A stretch of DNA of 64,000 nucleotides from Pedobacter sp. (GTDB lineage: Bacteria; Bacteroidota; Bacteroidia; Sphingobacteriales; Sphingobacteriaceae). Shown here piece after piece: positions 63,818-64,000 of this stretch. The position numbers were made by a program, and so were the translations under genes. Under the pieces are notes generated by a model, which saw only the letters and a list, made by a program, of their open reading frames with translations, did no database searches and had not been told where the DNA came from. The stretch is from the NCBI GenBank assembly GCA_004211595.1, contig SEDO01000003.1:62001-126000 (forward strand). Reading direction: 5' to 3'. Every line of letters begins with the position of its first letter. Position 1 is the first letter of the stretch.

Positions 63818-64000
63818 CTATTTATGTCTAAAAGCAGCCAGAAATAAGAATACCCATCCTAAAATTAAGCATAAACCGCCTATGGGGGTAATGGGCCCGA
63901 TATAATTTACAAAACTTAATTCGGTTATTGCTTGGGTCGCTAACAGATATAAAGATCCAGAGAACAAAATAATACCTAAACTAAAAAACAAATATGACAT
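63818..64000 (-). CDS. DUF423 family membrane protein, C-terminal part (truncated by window end)
   Basis: 'GIILFSGSLYLLA...FVNYIGPITPIGGLCLILGWVFLFLAAF'. Confidence 0.75.
   Translation of the reverse strand: MSYLFFSLGIILFSGSLYLLATQAITELSFVNYIGPITPIGGLCLILGWVFLFLAAFRHK

Overview
This is a 64-kb, AT-rich chromosomal window from a Bacteroidota bacterium. The lineage call rests on TAnnTTTG-type promoters, family content and the absence of strong Shine-Dalgarno sites. It is mostly dense housekeeping and accessory metabolism: oxidative pentose phosphate genes (gnd-zwf-pgl), a BlaI/M56 pair, an ECF sigma factor, trxB, topA, lepA, folD, queE, kdsA/recQ/kdsD/manC, dnaB, etfBA, gltA, lysS, ung, mntH/mntR, a TonB receptor, smpB, pcm and priA. 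I saw no transposase, prophage, CRISPR array, rRNA or convincing tRNA. The observations most worth a second look are: (1) a probable ether-lipid catabolism pair, a homologue of animal alkylglycerol monooxygenase (AGMO) next to a YhhN/TMEM86 lysoplasmalogenase, apparently in an operon with a COG1738 transporter; (2) an approximately 112-bp imperfect hairpin built from 11-bp repeats in mirrored arms (49+7+49 nt), isolated between two terminators downstream of lysS; (3) an identical 16-bp dyad TTTAGACAAATCTAAA upstream of mntR and of a TonB receptor with a CxxC plug, with the -7 promoter element embedded in the dyad, suggesting an MntR-controlled outer-membrane metal receptor; (4) several genes whose TAnnTTTG box lies only a few nt from the start codon (leaderless or ultra-short leaders), so that several tracked ORF starts fall on the TTG of the promoter itself; (5) a glycosylasparaginase-CutC-GH92 cluster; and (6) unusual domain fusions (MORN/YwqK + M19 dipeptidase, Nramp + UspA, M56 + TonB-plug-like tail). 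All family assignments are from reading translated sequence, and no database search was run.
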